Shown here piece after piece: positions 1 to 11,131 of a stretch of DNA of 64,000 nucleotides (position 1 is the first letter of the stretch; every line of letters starts with the position of its first letter). This stretch comes from Agrostemma githago (Eukaryota > Streptophyta > Magnoliopsida > Caryophyllales > Caryophyllaceae): contig OY288243.1 in assembly GCA_958450325.1 (NCBI GenBank), positions 67,874,606-67,938,605 on the forward strand, written 5' to 3'. Position numbers and translations under genes: made by a program. Below the pieces are notes generated by a model. It worked only from the letters and a program-made list of their open reading frames with translations. It did not search any database and was not told the DNA's origin.

Positions 1-120
1 GAAGGCCCATATGAAGTCACCCAGATTATGGGGCCAGGAACTTACAAAATAGCCAGCCCTGAAGGCCAAGAGCTAGCAGCGCATTGGAATGTAGACACCC
101 TGAAAAAGTATTATATTTAG
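1..120 (+). pseudogene. Integrase C-terminal tail of a Tat-type Ty3/gypsy element (element H)
   Basis: The window opens inside an open frame of 39 codons ending in TAG at 118-120. It reads EGPYEVTQI, then GPGTYKI, and ends DTLKKYYI. This is the usual end of Tat/Ogre-type integrases, where a GPY-like module is followed by a terminal LKxYY. Only the last residues are in the window, so catalytic residues cannot be judged. It belongs to the older element that hosts element A: the same element resumes at 16385 after the insertion and its target duplication. It is not part of element A, whose own integrase ends at 11131 with a different sequence. Family assignment is confident; whether the upstream frame is intact cannot be seen. 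Confidence 0.8.
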
Positions 121-1132
121 CCTAAAAACTCAAATTTTCTTTTTCCAAAACTAGCGGAGGACGGTCAAAGCAAAATGTCGACGGCTCCGACCACAAATGT
201 TAAAGTTTCTCAGGAAATGAAAGGGATTCTCGAATTAATACTCGTTGTCTGTTCAGATTTGCACTTCACACACAAACGAGCAGGGGGCAATAGGGGGAGG
301 GCCCCTCTGTTGCAAGAACCAAGGAAAATAGACCCCCCAACAAAAACACCAGAACCCCCCCAAGAGGCAGGGGACAGGCCCCCTGGACTTCGGCAAGAAG
401 CCATGGTCAGGCCGAACGAACAAGGACTGAGTCATACTCAACCTTGTATCAAAAACACCAGACCCCCTCCCCCCCCCCCCCCCCCCCCCGCCTGCCTCTG
501 GGCAGGCAGGGGGCAGGCCCCCTGGACTTCGGCAAGAAGCCGGGGTCAGCCCGAACAAGGACTGAGTCGTACTCAACCTTGTATAAGAAATAAAAGTTCC
601 CCTACCTGCCTCTGGGCAGGCAGGGGGCAGGCCCCCTGAACTTCGGTAAGAAGCCAGGGGCAGGCCGAACAAGGACTGAGTCATACTCACCCTTGTATAA
701 AAAACACAAGTCCCCCACCTGCCTCTGGGCGGGCAGGGGGCAGGCCCCCTGGATTTCGACAAGAAACCAAGGGCCAGGTCGGGCCCCACGAGCCAAGTGA
801 ACAAGGACTGAGCCACCCTCAACCTTGTATAAAAAACACAAAATCCCCCCACCTGCCTCTGGGCAGGCAGGGGGCAGACCCCCTGAAGCTTCGGCAAGAA
901 AGGCCAGGGTCAGGCCAAACCTTGAAATATAATAAAGAGCAAAAGCATTCATAAAGATAAAGAAAGATTACAATAGTTTTTACAAAATAAATGATAAAGA
1001 TCCAGTTACAAGAAAATTTGGTTTACATTTGCAGGCAGCCGGCCACATCATGGTTCGGCGCTCAAAAGGTAGAGAAATCAACGAGGAAAAAGAGGCGCAG
1101 GAGGGAAAGGACAAAAACCCGCAGAGGACGAC
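121..1132 (+). other. 3' non-coding region of element H
   Basis: This stretch lies between the integrase stop of element H and the insertion point of element A. It consists of a short leader, a GC-rich tandem repeat (about 290-935) and an AT-richer tail. Proline-rich open frames on both strands here are by-products of the repeat. Tat/Ogre elements typically carry such tandem repeats and a long region between integrase and the 3' LTR. The last five bases, ACGAC (1128-1132), are the left target-site duplication of element A. Confidence 0.6.
290..935 (+). repeat. GC-rich tandem repeat, about 114 bp period
   Basis: A module containing CCTGCCTCTGGGCAGGCAGG begins at 491, 605, 718 and 852. Each copy continues into a conserved stretch ending in CTTGTATAAAAAACAC. 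A more diverged first copy lies at about 290-470. Spacing is 114, 113 and 134 bp. An uninterrupted run of 21 C (469-489) marks the junction between the first two copies. The core has short inverted symmetry (CTGCC with GGCAG), so each copy could fold into a hairpin. Confidence 0.85.
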
Positions 1133-3697
1133 TGTAGACACCCACATTTTGACCGCCAGGTGTCTATAGTAGTTTCCGACAAACACCCGATGATGATCGG
1201 ACGCTAACGTGCTTTAACATACTCGGAAATGGGCTCGAAATGATGGACATTTGGCCTAGGCATTTTAAGGAGTACAAATCTCACCAAACCAATCTCAAAT
1301 TCAGGCCCAGTGGGTCGTTTCGAGTCAAATAACACTAATTTGGGTCGAATCCGTCACCAGGGGTAAAACCGTCTTTTAGCGACCGAGTCAAAACCCGGTC
1401 AAAGATATTTCCCGAAACTCGTAGGCTGACCGTGACATCCCACACATCCTATTCGGACTCCAACTCTACAAAATCAGCCATACAAAAAATAATAAACAAT
1501 TCCGTTTAAGGTAGAATTCGATCCCGAGTAGGAATCCTATCCGAGAACCGACTCAGACACTCAACCGAGTGCAACCACTCAGCCAAGTAGTACAAGTCAG
1601 CCGGTTTTCCTCTTTTCTTCTCTTACAAGAAAACGGAATTCTCGTTCTCCTCAGCTTCTTACCCAAGCGGTAATTCTAGCTCAAACAGGAATCCTATTCA
1701 AAAACCGATTCGAGTACCCGACCGAGTGTAAAACACTCGGCCGAAACAGCCCAAAACAAGAGCAAAACAGCCGAGATGCCTTTCTTCCTCCACAAGAAAG
1801 CGGAATTCTTATTTCCCTCAAATTCCCTCGTTTCCTATCCTAAGCGGTATTCGAACTCTCCTAAACCAAGGTCGGAAACTCCCTATAAATAGGACCTCCC
1901 GTCCAACACTTTCAAGGACCGAAAAAAATACAATTCACACACACACACACACAATTTTTTAGCAACAACTTTCTATCATCCCGACACACATAATTCCTTA
2001 GCATCGAGAAACCGATATTATATCCAAAACCCGAAGGAAAACCGGCCCCAATACCCGAAACCTTCACCCGTCTTAACCGTGCCACCCTAACCCAACCGAC
2101 GTTGCCTCGACGCTCCCGTGCCTAGCCACATTCCGACGAGTCCCGATCCGAGTCAACAAAAGCATGTAGGTTGAGGGTGTAATCAAACCCGATTTCTTCC
2201 TTTCTCTCCTTTTCTCCTCTTCGTCCGTTTCGTTTTTTTACGGGTCTAGAGTCGATTTTTTTTTCTAATATCGTTATTTACGAAAAACTATTTTCATAAC
2301 ATATATTCTGAAAAATATGATATCGATTTTTCCATAATCGAATATTGTATCGAAAAGAATTATATTAAGATTTTGACGATACTAAAAATCGTTACATCTT
2401 CTTTTCGTTCAAAAATTCTTTTCTTTTCTCGTTCGAAACAAACTATTTTACAAAACTTTTTTTAACTCATTCTAAATATCCGATATCGATTTCATAATCG
2501 AATATCGGGTACGACGAATATCGAAAACATGGATCGAATACAAGTTAATTCATAATTTGTGCGCGATTCATCAAAATAACAATTTTCGAACAAAAAAATA
2601 AAAACCGGACAGACCCGTACGCGAGTCGCGCCACGCCCGAGCGACTCGCGCACGAGCCTGAAACCCGGACTGTTTTTTTAACATTTTTCGTTCGTTTATT
2701 ATTTATTCTTCGATCGATTTCTAAAATTAACATCTTTTCTAAAAACTATTCCAAGTGTTTGATATTGATTTCGTAGTCAACTATCGAATATAAAGAATAT
2801 CGAAAATATTAAGTCGAGTACGAATCATGTAATATTCATACGCGATTTAATACAAACATCGAGTCTTCGAAAACCGGCACCGAGACAGGATACCACCCGA
2901 CCCGCCGGCGTCTCGGGCGAGTCGCGCGGCCGGCTGTTATGCCGAGGCCTTTTCCGTCTTTTTTATTATTTTTCGAACTTCGTTTTTTATACAAAACAAC
3001 GTTCTTTTCAACAATATTTTTCAGATTTCGATATTCTCTCGATCTCATTATTTTATTTTGCTATTTTTATCTACAAATCGATACTAACTCGTTTGTTCAT
3101 CTTTTGTAGCAAATTCATCTTTTTTATTTCATTTGTTTTATTATACTAAAACGAATCTCACATGTTAAATTTGACTTTGACATCAATTAATTTTGCATGC
3201 ATTAAACCACTTAGCAACCCATTCAATTCCTCACATGTTTAGGAAAACAATGTTTGCATATCATTCATCGTTCAACTAACACGCGCATTAAAACGTCATT
3301 CGATATCCTAGTAGAGGCCGCTAATGTGCGGGCGGGGTTGGGTGTTCTTAGTGAACTTCCCAACACGTACCCTCAACCCTTACTCAGAACCGTGGTTTCC
3401 GGATGTCCGAAACCATTGGCAACGAGAGTCATTCAATATACGATTAACCGCTCCAGTCGGCATCTATATCGATATGCAAAAGGGACGAGCCCAATAAACT
3501 CTGACATCGGAAATGGGCCGTATTTTGTACACGGCCCACTACGACATAGAGTGGGCTCGAACGGTTCCGAATAACCATAAAATTCGGTGGCGACTCCGAC
3601 TTCGATTTAAATTTCCATTTGACCATCTCATGGAGATTCATTCGCCTCCCCAAACCCGCGCGTGGCCGCGTCGGGGTGGACCTATGTCATGTTCACA
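1133..3697 (+). repeat. 5' LTR of element A
   Basis: The LTR is 2565 bp and nearly identical to 13819-16384. It starts TGTAGACACC and ends GTTCACA. It contains a TATAAATA box, a (CA)n run at about 1938-1952, AT-rich blocks with repeated ATATCGA words, and CpG-rich patches near 2610-2660 and 2880-2930. No gene is supported inside: the open frames at 2545-2733, 2836-3048 and 3254-3653 recur in both LTRs but resemble no protein I know. Confidence 0.95.
1884..1891 (+). promoter_or_regulatory. TATA box of the element A 5' LTR
   Basis: TATAAATA, preceded by AACTCCC and followed by a C-rich stretch, in the middle of the LTR. The same octamer is at 14571-14578 in the 3' LTR. Genomic RNA would be expected to start about 30 bp downstream, near 1915-1925; that start is inferred. 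Confidence 0.7.
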
Positions 3698-3700
3698 ATT

Positions 3701-3718
3701 TGGCGACTCCGCTGGGGA
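3701..3718 (+). promoter_or_regulatory. Primer binding site of element A, tRNA-Arg type
   Basis: TGGCGACTCCGCTGGGGA begins three bases after the LTR end. It matches, with one mismatch, the complement of CCA plus the 3' acceptor and T-arm end of the plant tRNA-Arg(ACG) as I recall it. Ogre-type elements are known to use tRNA-Arg. Confidence 0.75.
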
Positions 3719-4792
3719 TTTTCCGATGAGTTAATAACCTTCGGTGTCCTCAGGGTGAGACTCGAATAGAAATCGTTTGACTAGTACAATGCGCGTTTTA
3801 GTTTTACGGTTCATGCATAAACCCCATTTTCCCGGGCCGGTACTCGCGACCGACGTCCCACTATACCGTTGATATAGTCTAAACTGGTTATGTCAAAGGT
3901 GTCCATTAGCCGATTCATATGGGTTTTACGGCATGTCCTAATCTCAACTCGAGTTAAGGAGTCCGCCCCGATTCTTGATAGGCTATGTACACTGGTATAG
4001 ACCCTTATAGACTGACCGAGACTTAGATTAAGAGCATACATAGCGTCATTATACTGTTTCCATGACTACGTGCTACTTAATCCATATCTTTTTTCAAAAC
4101 CGTCATTTTTCAAAATTTGCATCCTTTTTTCAAAATATCCAATTTTCAAAACCCGGGTCATATACCGAACTTAGGACTTATGATTTTACTCAAAATAGCC
4201 TTTTTCTAGCCGGTACTATGCCCAATTCAAAAATCGAAAATATTTTCGAAACTTTCAAAACCCGTCATTCGGCCCACTCCTTTTTCTTTTTTCGAAAAAG
4301 GGCCGAATTTCTCCACCCTATTCATTTCGGGCTTTTCAAAAAATCACATTTCAAAACTTCCTCTTCTTAGGACTTCCCGTATTTAGCAGTGTCGGGTCGT
4401 GTCATAAGTCGTTGAAGTCTCTAGCGTCGAAACTCCGTCGATCTTACATCACGGGTTTCCCCCCCATCCTAGTCCGCCTTATTCTACTAAGGCAAGGCCC
4501 ACCTACGTAGGACATACTCCTACAAAGGTCGGCCCACTTACACAATCGAGTCTAAAAGTCTGGGAATGTCTCACGTGAACCTTCCTTCGGACAGGGCCCA
4601 ACCCACAGCGTTGGATCCTGAGGAAGGCCCACCTCTTCACAAGTCACCCGTCTAGGTGTCTTTTCCGAGTCATTTACCGTCTTTTTAGTCTTCTTTCTTT
4701 TTTCCCTTGCTCGGGATGTACTTTCCTTAGGATTCGGGTTAAGTTGCTAATTACGTGGTGCTCTTACAGACAGGCCACCCTTCACTCGAACC
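3719..4792 (+). other. Untranslated leader of element A
   Basis: About 1.07 kb between the primer site and the gag start. It is rich in CAAAA and TTTTC words and holds no open frame resembling a protein. Small frames (for example 4062-4370) are low complexity. Long leaders are normal in the Tat/Ogre group and normally contain the packaging signal, which I cannot localise. Confidence 0.6.
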
Positions 4793-6892
4793 ATGACACA
4801 AAAAGCCATAGACGAGTTGACCACCACGTTGGCCCAAATCCAGGACCAATTGAGGAAAATGCGGGAGGACCAGATCGCCATTGTCACTCGGGTTAGTGCC
4901 GTGGAACAGGGAACCCCCAATGCCTCGATCGAAGATGACGGACCCTTAGCCGCACTGGCCGGCGCGGTCCAAAAGTTGCAGGAACAGGTCCACTCGACCA
5001 CCAGAAACACCATTCTCACGGAAAATGCCCGTACCTATTCACCCTTAACTGATGAACTGCCCGCTAACCTCAACTTAACGGGCTTACCAATGTTCGATGG
5101 GACTGAAGACCCGGTACTTCATATTCGGGCTTTTAAGGACTTTATGGCTGTCAAAGGGGTCAAATCGACCATGTTTAAGCATCTCTTTGCTTCCTCTCTG
5201 GAGAAACACCCAAAAGCCTGGTACTACAGGCTTGACCCCAAGAAATTCAAAACTTGGGACGATGTTGCAATGGAATTCGCGCGGAACTACGCGGATAATG
5301 CTGAAATCCAGACTACCATGCGTACTCTGGAAGTCATGGCCCAAGAGCCTAAGGAGGGTTTCACCAAATACCTCCAAAGGTGGCGGACCGAAAGTGTTAA
5401 GCTGGTCGACAAGCCCAGCGAAAAAGTTCTAGTGGAGGCCTTTGTCAAAAACCTCCTCCCTGCTTACCGAGTCCGTCTCAGGTACGCTATCATACCCGAC
5501 TTCGCCACTTTAACCGAAATGGGTACCAGAATCGAAGACGATCTAAGGCTAGAGAACCTCACTAAGGCCTCTACCAAAGGGTATCAAGGAGCTAGTTCAT
5601 CCTCCAGCAAGCCCGCAACCACAACCGCGGCCCGAAGCATCTTCGACGAGGTAAACTCACTTGACACCTCAACCAAGAAGAATACTCCAAATCGGGTATT
5701 CACTGACATAGGAACAAGTTATGCTAATGCCTTACAAAGGCTATCTTCGAAAGACCTAATCCAACCGATAGGCCCAACTCCGGAAGTTCCCGTAGAAAAG
5801 AGGTCCAAAAGCTACAACATTCAAGCCTATTGCCACTATCACCAAGGCAATGGGCATGACACGGAGAAATGCTGGAAATTGAAGCACCTTATCCAAGATC
5901 TGATCGAAAATGGGAAGATACCACCACCCAGTGACAAGCCAAGCAACAAAAACAATCCTCTTGCTACTCATGCCATTTTTACTGGAGAGGTAGTTGACTG
6001 CACTCATCTCATTTCCCCTTTCATTTCCCAAATCAACGGGATATGGAACGACGACGAGGATGATGTTTACCTGGCTAAAGGGGAGGCTGTCCCCGTCACT
6101 ATCGAGGAAATCCGGAGGGCTAAAGCCAAAGCTCTGGCCGGTACACACACCATCACAGCCACCCCTGAAACCGTCACTGAACCTTCCAGGACGGAACTCA
6201 CTCCCGAAGAGCCAAACGCTGACACGGCCCTAGTCAGACAATTGAAGAGGGTCCGAACCGATATTACTATATGGCAGCTTTTGGTTAGTTCACAGGAGCA
6301 TCGAGCGACACTTACTAAGGCCCTTGATGAAATCAAGGTCGACTCATCGGTTACCCCCACCGAGATGGTAGCCACGATCTTGCCATACCTCAACGACAAG
6401 TCCAAAGGAGAAGGCCCACTTGTCACCTTCTCCGAGTCCGACCTTCCACCATTCGGGACCACTCATAACTTGGCCCTGTACATCACGGTGATTTGTCGAA
6501 ACAAATATCTCCCGATGACCCTAATTGATGACGGGTCCGCAGTTAACGTCCTTCCTTTAAGGACAGCCAAGGCCCTCGGCATTACCGAGGTTGACTACCT
6601 TCCGACTGCAAAGACTATCCAGGCTTTTGATGGGAGGCCAAAATCAGTGGCTGGGGCCGTTAAACTAACCATTATAACAGGGCCGATCGAGAAGGAGTTA
6701 GAGTTCCAAGTGATCGATGTTACTTCATCTTTCAATCTGCTACTTGGGAGACCATGGATTCGCGCGGTCAAAGCTGTGTCTTCCACTCTTCACAGAAAGG
6801 TCAAACTACCTCTACAAGACGGGATCATCACCCTCGAAGCTACTCCCATAACCGTGTCCAGCTGCAACACGACGGGCTCAGCCGACCCATGA
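4793..6892 (+). CDS. Gag-protease polyprotein of element A
   Basis: This is a 699-codon frame from ATG at 4793 to TGA at 6890. Residues about 1-70 form a heptad-rich coiled coil. Residues about 95-250 are a Tat-type retrotransposon gag domain (FDGTEDP, then WDDVAMEF and FTKYLQRWR). Near residue 347 is a variant zinc-knuckle-like motif (CHYHQGNGHDTEKCWKLK). The aspartic protease follows, with active-site D579-D580-G-S-A and a later LLLGRPWI. Gag makes the particle and protease cuts the polyprotein. The frame is intact up to the TGA. The pol frame continues in the same phase after that stop, so the codon is either a nonsense mutation or a readthrough site. The start is chosen because it precedes the coiled coil and follows the leader. 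Confidence 0.9.
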   Translation: MTQKAIDELTTTLAQIQDQLRKMREDQIAIVTRVSAVEQGTPNASIEDDGPLAALAGAVQKLQEQVHSTTRNTILTENARTYSPLTDELPANLNLTGLPMFDGTEDPVLHIRAFKDFMAVKGVKSTMFKHLFASSLEKHPKAWYYRLDPKKFKTWDDVAMEFARNYADNAEIQTTMRTLEVMAQEPKEGFTKYLQRWRTESVKLVDKPSEKVLVEAFVKNLLPAYRVRLRYAIIPDFATLTEMGTRIEDDLRLENLTKASTKGYQGASSSSSKPATTTAARSIFDEVNSLDTSTKKNTPNRVFTDIGTSYANALQRLSSKDLIQPIGPTPEVPVEKRSKSYNIQAYCHYHQGNGHDTEKCWKLKHLIQDLIENGKIPPPSDKPSNKNNPLATHAIFTGEVVDCTHLISPFISQINGIWNDDEDDVYLAKGEAVPVTIEEIRRAKAKALAGTHTITATPETVTEPSRTELTPEEPNADTALVRQLKRVRTDITIWQLLVSSQEHRATLTKALDEIKVDSSVTPTEMVATILPYLNDKSKGEGPLVTFSESDLPPFGTTHNLALYITVICRNKYLPMTLIDDGSAVNVLPLRTAKALGITEVDYLPTAKTIQAFDGRPKSVAGAVKLTIITGPIEKELEFQVIDVTSSFNLLLGRPWIRAVKAVSSTLHRKVKLPLQDGIITLEATPITVSSCNTTGSADP

Positions 6893-6904
6893 GGATTCAA
6901 CTTT

Positions 6905-8932
6905 GTGGGAATGATCGGAGAAGAGTACCTTTTTCAGCCGTACTTCACCGTTAGCATCTATACGATGCTACAGAACCTGGGTTGCCTACCGGGAGTCACA
7001 TCAAGGCCATATCTCCCACCGGGAAAGATCATCGAAACCTTGAACAACGGGCAATCTCACCTCGGTCTAGGCTATACTATGGCGTCCGGCTACACGAACC
7101 GAACCAAGGCGGTCACGTTTGTCACCCCGGTATTCGAAACTGTTCAAAAAGGCCTCTATCGGCCCACCATCTCATATCCCGGGACCAAACTGGCTCGGGA
7201 ATGCAATTTCATCCCGGATGACATATTCGCCCTTATCCAGGCCGAATCAAAGGAGGGCCCAAGCAACACTGAGCCCATTCTAGGACTACTCTTTGGGGAA
7301 GACAAGGTCATCCCGACCCCTAAGCAAGAGCTAGTCAGCCTGATCCTCCGCAGCAATAGGTTCGATCCAACTAAGCTGATCTCGGAAGTTGGTGCCGACA
7401 CTGGGAAGAGAGCTTGGAGGAAGACAACCAAGTGGACCGACAGTCAGGGTCGAGTCTACAAGCTAACTACTGGTGAAGGAGATATGCATGCTGTCGAGTC
7501 TGAATCTGAGTCCGAGTCCGAGTCAGAGTCAGAGTCGGAGTCTGAGTCAAAGTCTAGAGGGTCCAGTACTAGGATCGAGTCTGTAACCCCTCTCCCTTCT
7601 TTAGCCTCACAATCGGGAACCCCGGAGTCTGTCCCGAGGGCTCTCCCTATCCCGCCTCTGACCAACGATCAGATGGCAGCTCTTTTCGAGCTCTTTTCAA
7701 AATTTACTATCAATAATAACGATAACCGTTCCGCTTATGACTTGGCTTATTTTCAAAATGTTTTCAAAAATCTTACTTGCAATGACATTGAGAAAACCGA
7801 TGAACAGGTACCACTGCCTCCGCATCTAATTGAGCAACTTGAGCAAAGGGAGTCCCGAAATCCTGTAATCGAAGAAACCGATTCCATCAACGTAGGAACC
7901 CCTTTAGAGCCTCAGATACTTAAGTTGGGCCTATCTTTAGATCCCGAAGAGAGACAACAATTCACGGATCTCCTCCAGGAATTCAAAGACGTCTTTGCAT
8001 GGTCCAACAAGGACATGCCGGGAATAGACCGGGAGATAGCTGAACACCGAATACCCATCAAAGACGGGTACAAGCCGGTAAAACAGAAACTCCGAAGAAT
8101 GAGGCCCGAATGGTCTCTCAAAGCCAAAGAAGAAGTTGATAAACAATTCAAAGCGGGCTTTATCCAGGTGTCTGAATATCCAGACTGGGTTGCAAACATA
8201 GTACCAGTACCCAAAAAGGATGGCAAAGTCCGAGTATGTGTAGATTTCCGGGACCTTAATAAGGCCAGCCCAAAAGACGATTTTCCGTTGCCACATATCG
8301 ACATACTGGTGGATAACACGGCCGATCATGCCCTTCTATCATTTATGGACGGGTATGCCGGATACAATCAGATCAAAATGGCGGAAGAAGACATGGGTAA
8401 GACCACCTTCATCACACCTTGGGGGACTTACTGCTATACTGTGATGCCATTTGGGCTTATTAACGCCGGTGCCACTTATCAACGGACCGCTACTACTTTA
8501 TTGCATGACATGATGCATAAGGAAGTAGAGGTCTACGTCGACGATATGATTGTCAAATCCAAAGACCGAAACGGGCACATTGCAGCCTTAAGAAAGTTCT
8601 TTACCCGACTACGCAAGTACAACATGAGGTTAAACCCTCAAAAATGCAGTTTCGGGGTAACATCGGGCAAGCTACTGGGCCACATTGTCAGCCAACGGGG
8701 CATCGAAGTTGACCCAACAAAGATCAAGGCCATAACCGAGATGCAACCGCCTAAAACCGAAAAGGAGATAAGGGGGTTTCTCGGGAAAGTCCAATATATA
8801 AGCCGGTTCATTTCAAAGCTAACCATGGTATGTGAACCCATTTTCAAGAAACTGAAGATAGGAGAACGAACACTATGGGATGACAAATGTCAAATGGCTT
8901 TCGACAAGATCAATCCTCTCCACCGGTGCTAA
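6905..8932 (+). pseudogene. Linker and reverse transcriptase of element A
   Basis: The frame is open from just after the TGA at 6890-6892 to a stop at 8930-8932, in the same phase as gag-protease. Its N-terminal third is the Tat-type protease-RT linker. It includes an unusual run of about ten Ser-Glu pairs (7495-7556). The RT domain follows: VPKKDGKVRVCVDFRDLN, then FMDGYAGYNQI, the PFGLINAGATYQR block and catalytic YVDD at 8534-8545. It continues into the RT thumb and the start of RNaseH (FLGKVQYISRFI). RT copies genomic RNA to DNA in the particle. The frame is lost at about 8905-8925, where the next domain continues in another phase; a small deletion there is the simplest reading. Catalytic residues are present, but the polyprotein is interrupted on both sides. 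Confidence 0.88.
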
Positions 8933-10665
8933 TGCCACCTCAGCATGGTCTGCCTCTATCACTATACTTGACAACGACCGAGACAGCCATGGGCGCTATG
9001 TTAGCCCAGACGGTCGATTCTGAAGAACGGGCTATTTACTACATCAGTAAGAAGTTCTTGGAATACGAATGCAAATACACCATGCTCGAGAAGACGTGTC
9101 TAGCTTTAGTGTGGGCCACTAAAAAGCTCCGACACTACATGCTTAGTCACGAGGTACATGTGCTATCCAAAATGGATCCAATCAAGTATCTTTTCGAGAA
9201 GCCCATCCTCAACGGCCGCATATCCAGGTGGACTTTAATGCTAGCTGAGTTCGACCTCAAATTCGTGCCTTTAAAAGCCATCAAGGGCCGGGTAGTAGCA
9301 GAATTCCTCGCCGACAGTCCGGTATCTGAGGAAGATCACACCGATACTTGGGCCTTCCCAGATGAAGACATATTCCATACCGACACCGACACATGGGATC
9401 TGTATTTTGACGGAGCATCTAACTTTCGAGGATTTGGTGTCGGGATTCTACTAATCTCACCACAAGGGGAACATACCCCGTTATCCATCAAGCTAGATTT
9501 TGACGTGACTAATAACGCAGCCGAGTACGAAGCATGCATTCACGGGTTGCAAGCCGCCGCCGATTTAGCAGTAACAAACCTCCGGGTCCACGGTGACTCA
9601 TCTTTAGTCATAAATCAAACCCTACAAAAATGGAAGACTCGGAACGCAAATCTCGTAGCTTACCAAGCACGAGTAAGGGTTCTCGAGAAACAATTCCAAA
9701 AAGTAGAGTACATTTATCTGCCCCGGGAAGAAAACCAGTTTGCAGATGCTCTCTCAAAATTAGCATCTTTACTGAATATCCCAGCGCATCTAACCAGCAT
9801 GCCCATTTTTCTCGAAAGACGATCTGAGCCGGCATACATCCACGCTATCTCAGATATTGAAATAACTGATCCAGAACCTTGGTACCAGGCTATTCTAACC
9901 TACTTGACGTCAGGGGAATATCCTCCGGGAGCTGAAAACCGGGCCAAGAAAGCTCTACGAAGATGGATAACCCAGTTCATCCGCACAGACGATGGACAAC
10001 TATACAAGAAGACCGCACAGGGGGCTTTACTCCTATGCATTGACAAAACTCAAGCCGAAAGAGTTATGGCCGAGGTGCACGATGGCGAAAACGGACCACA
10101 CATGAACGCCCATATGTTGGCCCGGAAAATCGCAAGACTCGGTTACTATTGGAATAGCATGGAAACTGACTGTCAGTTGTATGTCAAACATTGCCGTAAC
10201 TGTCAGATTTTCGTCAATGTACAGCATATGCCTTCATCCTTACTATATACAATGACATCACCACGGCCATTCTCGACATGGGGAATTGATATAATCGGGA
10301 AAGTGAATCCTTCCGGAACAGGAGGTCACTGCTTCATTCTAGTGGCTATCGACTATTTCACTAAATGGGTCGAGGCCGAATCATACCGGATCTTGAATGC
10401 CAAACACGTGGCTAAGTTCATCCAAAACAAAATTATATGTCGATATGGGATTCCACACGAGTTCATCAGCGATCACGGGACCCATTTCCAAGCTGAAACC
10501 GCCACGTTGCTGGAAAAGTACAAGATCCAAAGACATACCTCATCACCTTACCGTCCTCAAATAAATGGAGCGGTGGAGGCAGCTAATAAGACCATTGTCA
10601 CCATTCTTAAAAAGATGGCTGAGAATTACCGGGACTGGCCCGACAAGATACCCTTTTCCTTATGA
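8887..10665 (+). pseudogene. RNaseH, archaeal-type RNaseH and integrase of element A
   Basis: This 592-codon frame picks up pol one phase away from the RT frame; homology starts at about 8920 (PPVLMPPQ). The first, retroviral-type RNaseH (residues about 20-150) is followed by a second RNaseH of the plant/archaeal type (WDLYFDGAS, NNAAEYEA, VHGDSSLV, FADALSKLAS), which is diagnostic of Tat/Ogre elements. Integrase follows with an H-H-C-C zinc region (HMNAHML to CRNCQ) and core acidic residues in GIDIIG, ISDHGTHF and AVEAANK. Integrase joins the cDNA to host DNA. The frame ends at TGA 10663-10665, at a position where relatives have Trp, and homology continues in the same phase beyond it. This is a nonsense change within a conserved block. 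Confidence 0.88.
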
Positions 10666-10920
10666 GGATATCGGACATCAATTCGAACTGCAACCGGAGC
10701 AACTCCCTACTATCTTACATATGGAATGGAAGCAGTCCAACCGGTCGAGCTAGAAGTACCATCCCTTAGGATTCTGCTCGAAAGTCAGGTACCTGAAGCG
10801 GACTGGGTCCAAGCCCGATATGACTCATTAGTCCTCTTAGACGAACGACGGTCCCGGGCTCTGAATAATATTCAGATATACCAGAAAAGGATCCAACGGG
10901 CTTTTAACAAAAAGGGTTAG
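10666..10920 (+). pseudogene. Integrase continuation after the nonsense codon (element A)
   Basis: It is in the same phase as the preceding frame and reads RTSIRTATGATPYYLTYGME, the standard end of the Tat integrase core. It then gives the C-terminal linker with VPSLRIL and a helix containing ERRSRALNN. It stops at TAG 10918-10920 because of an extra base in an AAAAAGGGT run at about 10910-10917; homology resumes one phase over. No independent start codon is likely to be used here. Confidence 0.85.
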
Positions 10921-11131
10921 GCCCAGGAACATCAAAGAGGGCGATCTAGTCCTAAAATCTGTTCGAGCTTTACTACCAATAGACCCAAGGGGAAAATTCA
11001 AACCTAATTGGGCTGGGCCATATCTAGTGAAGAAGATCCTTTCAGGAGGAGCAGTAATGCTAACAGACTTGGACGGAAACGAGTTCGTCAATCCAACAAA
11101 CTTGGACAAACTGAAGCGTTACTACCCATAA
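10916..11131 (+). pseudogene. Integrase C-terminal GPY-type module of element A
   Basis: After a one-base shift the frame reads NIKEGDLVLKSV, then KFKPNWAGPYLVKKI, and ends NLDKLKRYYP with TAA at 11129-11131. This is the C-terminal SH3-like/GPY module that contacts DNA. It has the same phase as gag-protease-RT, so the two shifts in pol cancel. It differs from the equivalent tail of element H at 1-120, showing that A and H are different families. Confidence 0.85.

Noticed and set aside
175..952. Proline- and arginine-rich open frames on both strands
   Set aside because: They follow the 114-bp GC-rich repeat in several phases at once and depend on the C-run; no domain or start context supports a gene.
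3254..3653. Open frames in the LTR of element A, repeated at 15944-16340
   Set aside because: Conserved only because the LTRs are near-identical; the sequences resemble no protein and shift phase between the LTRs.
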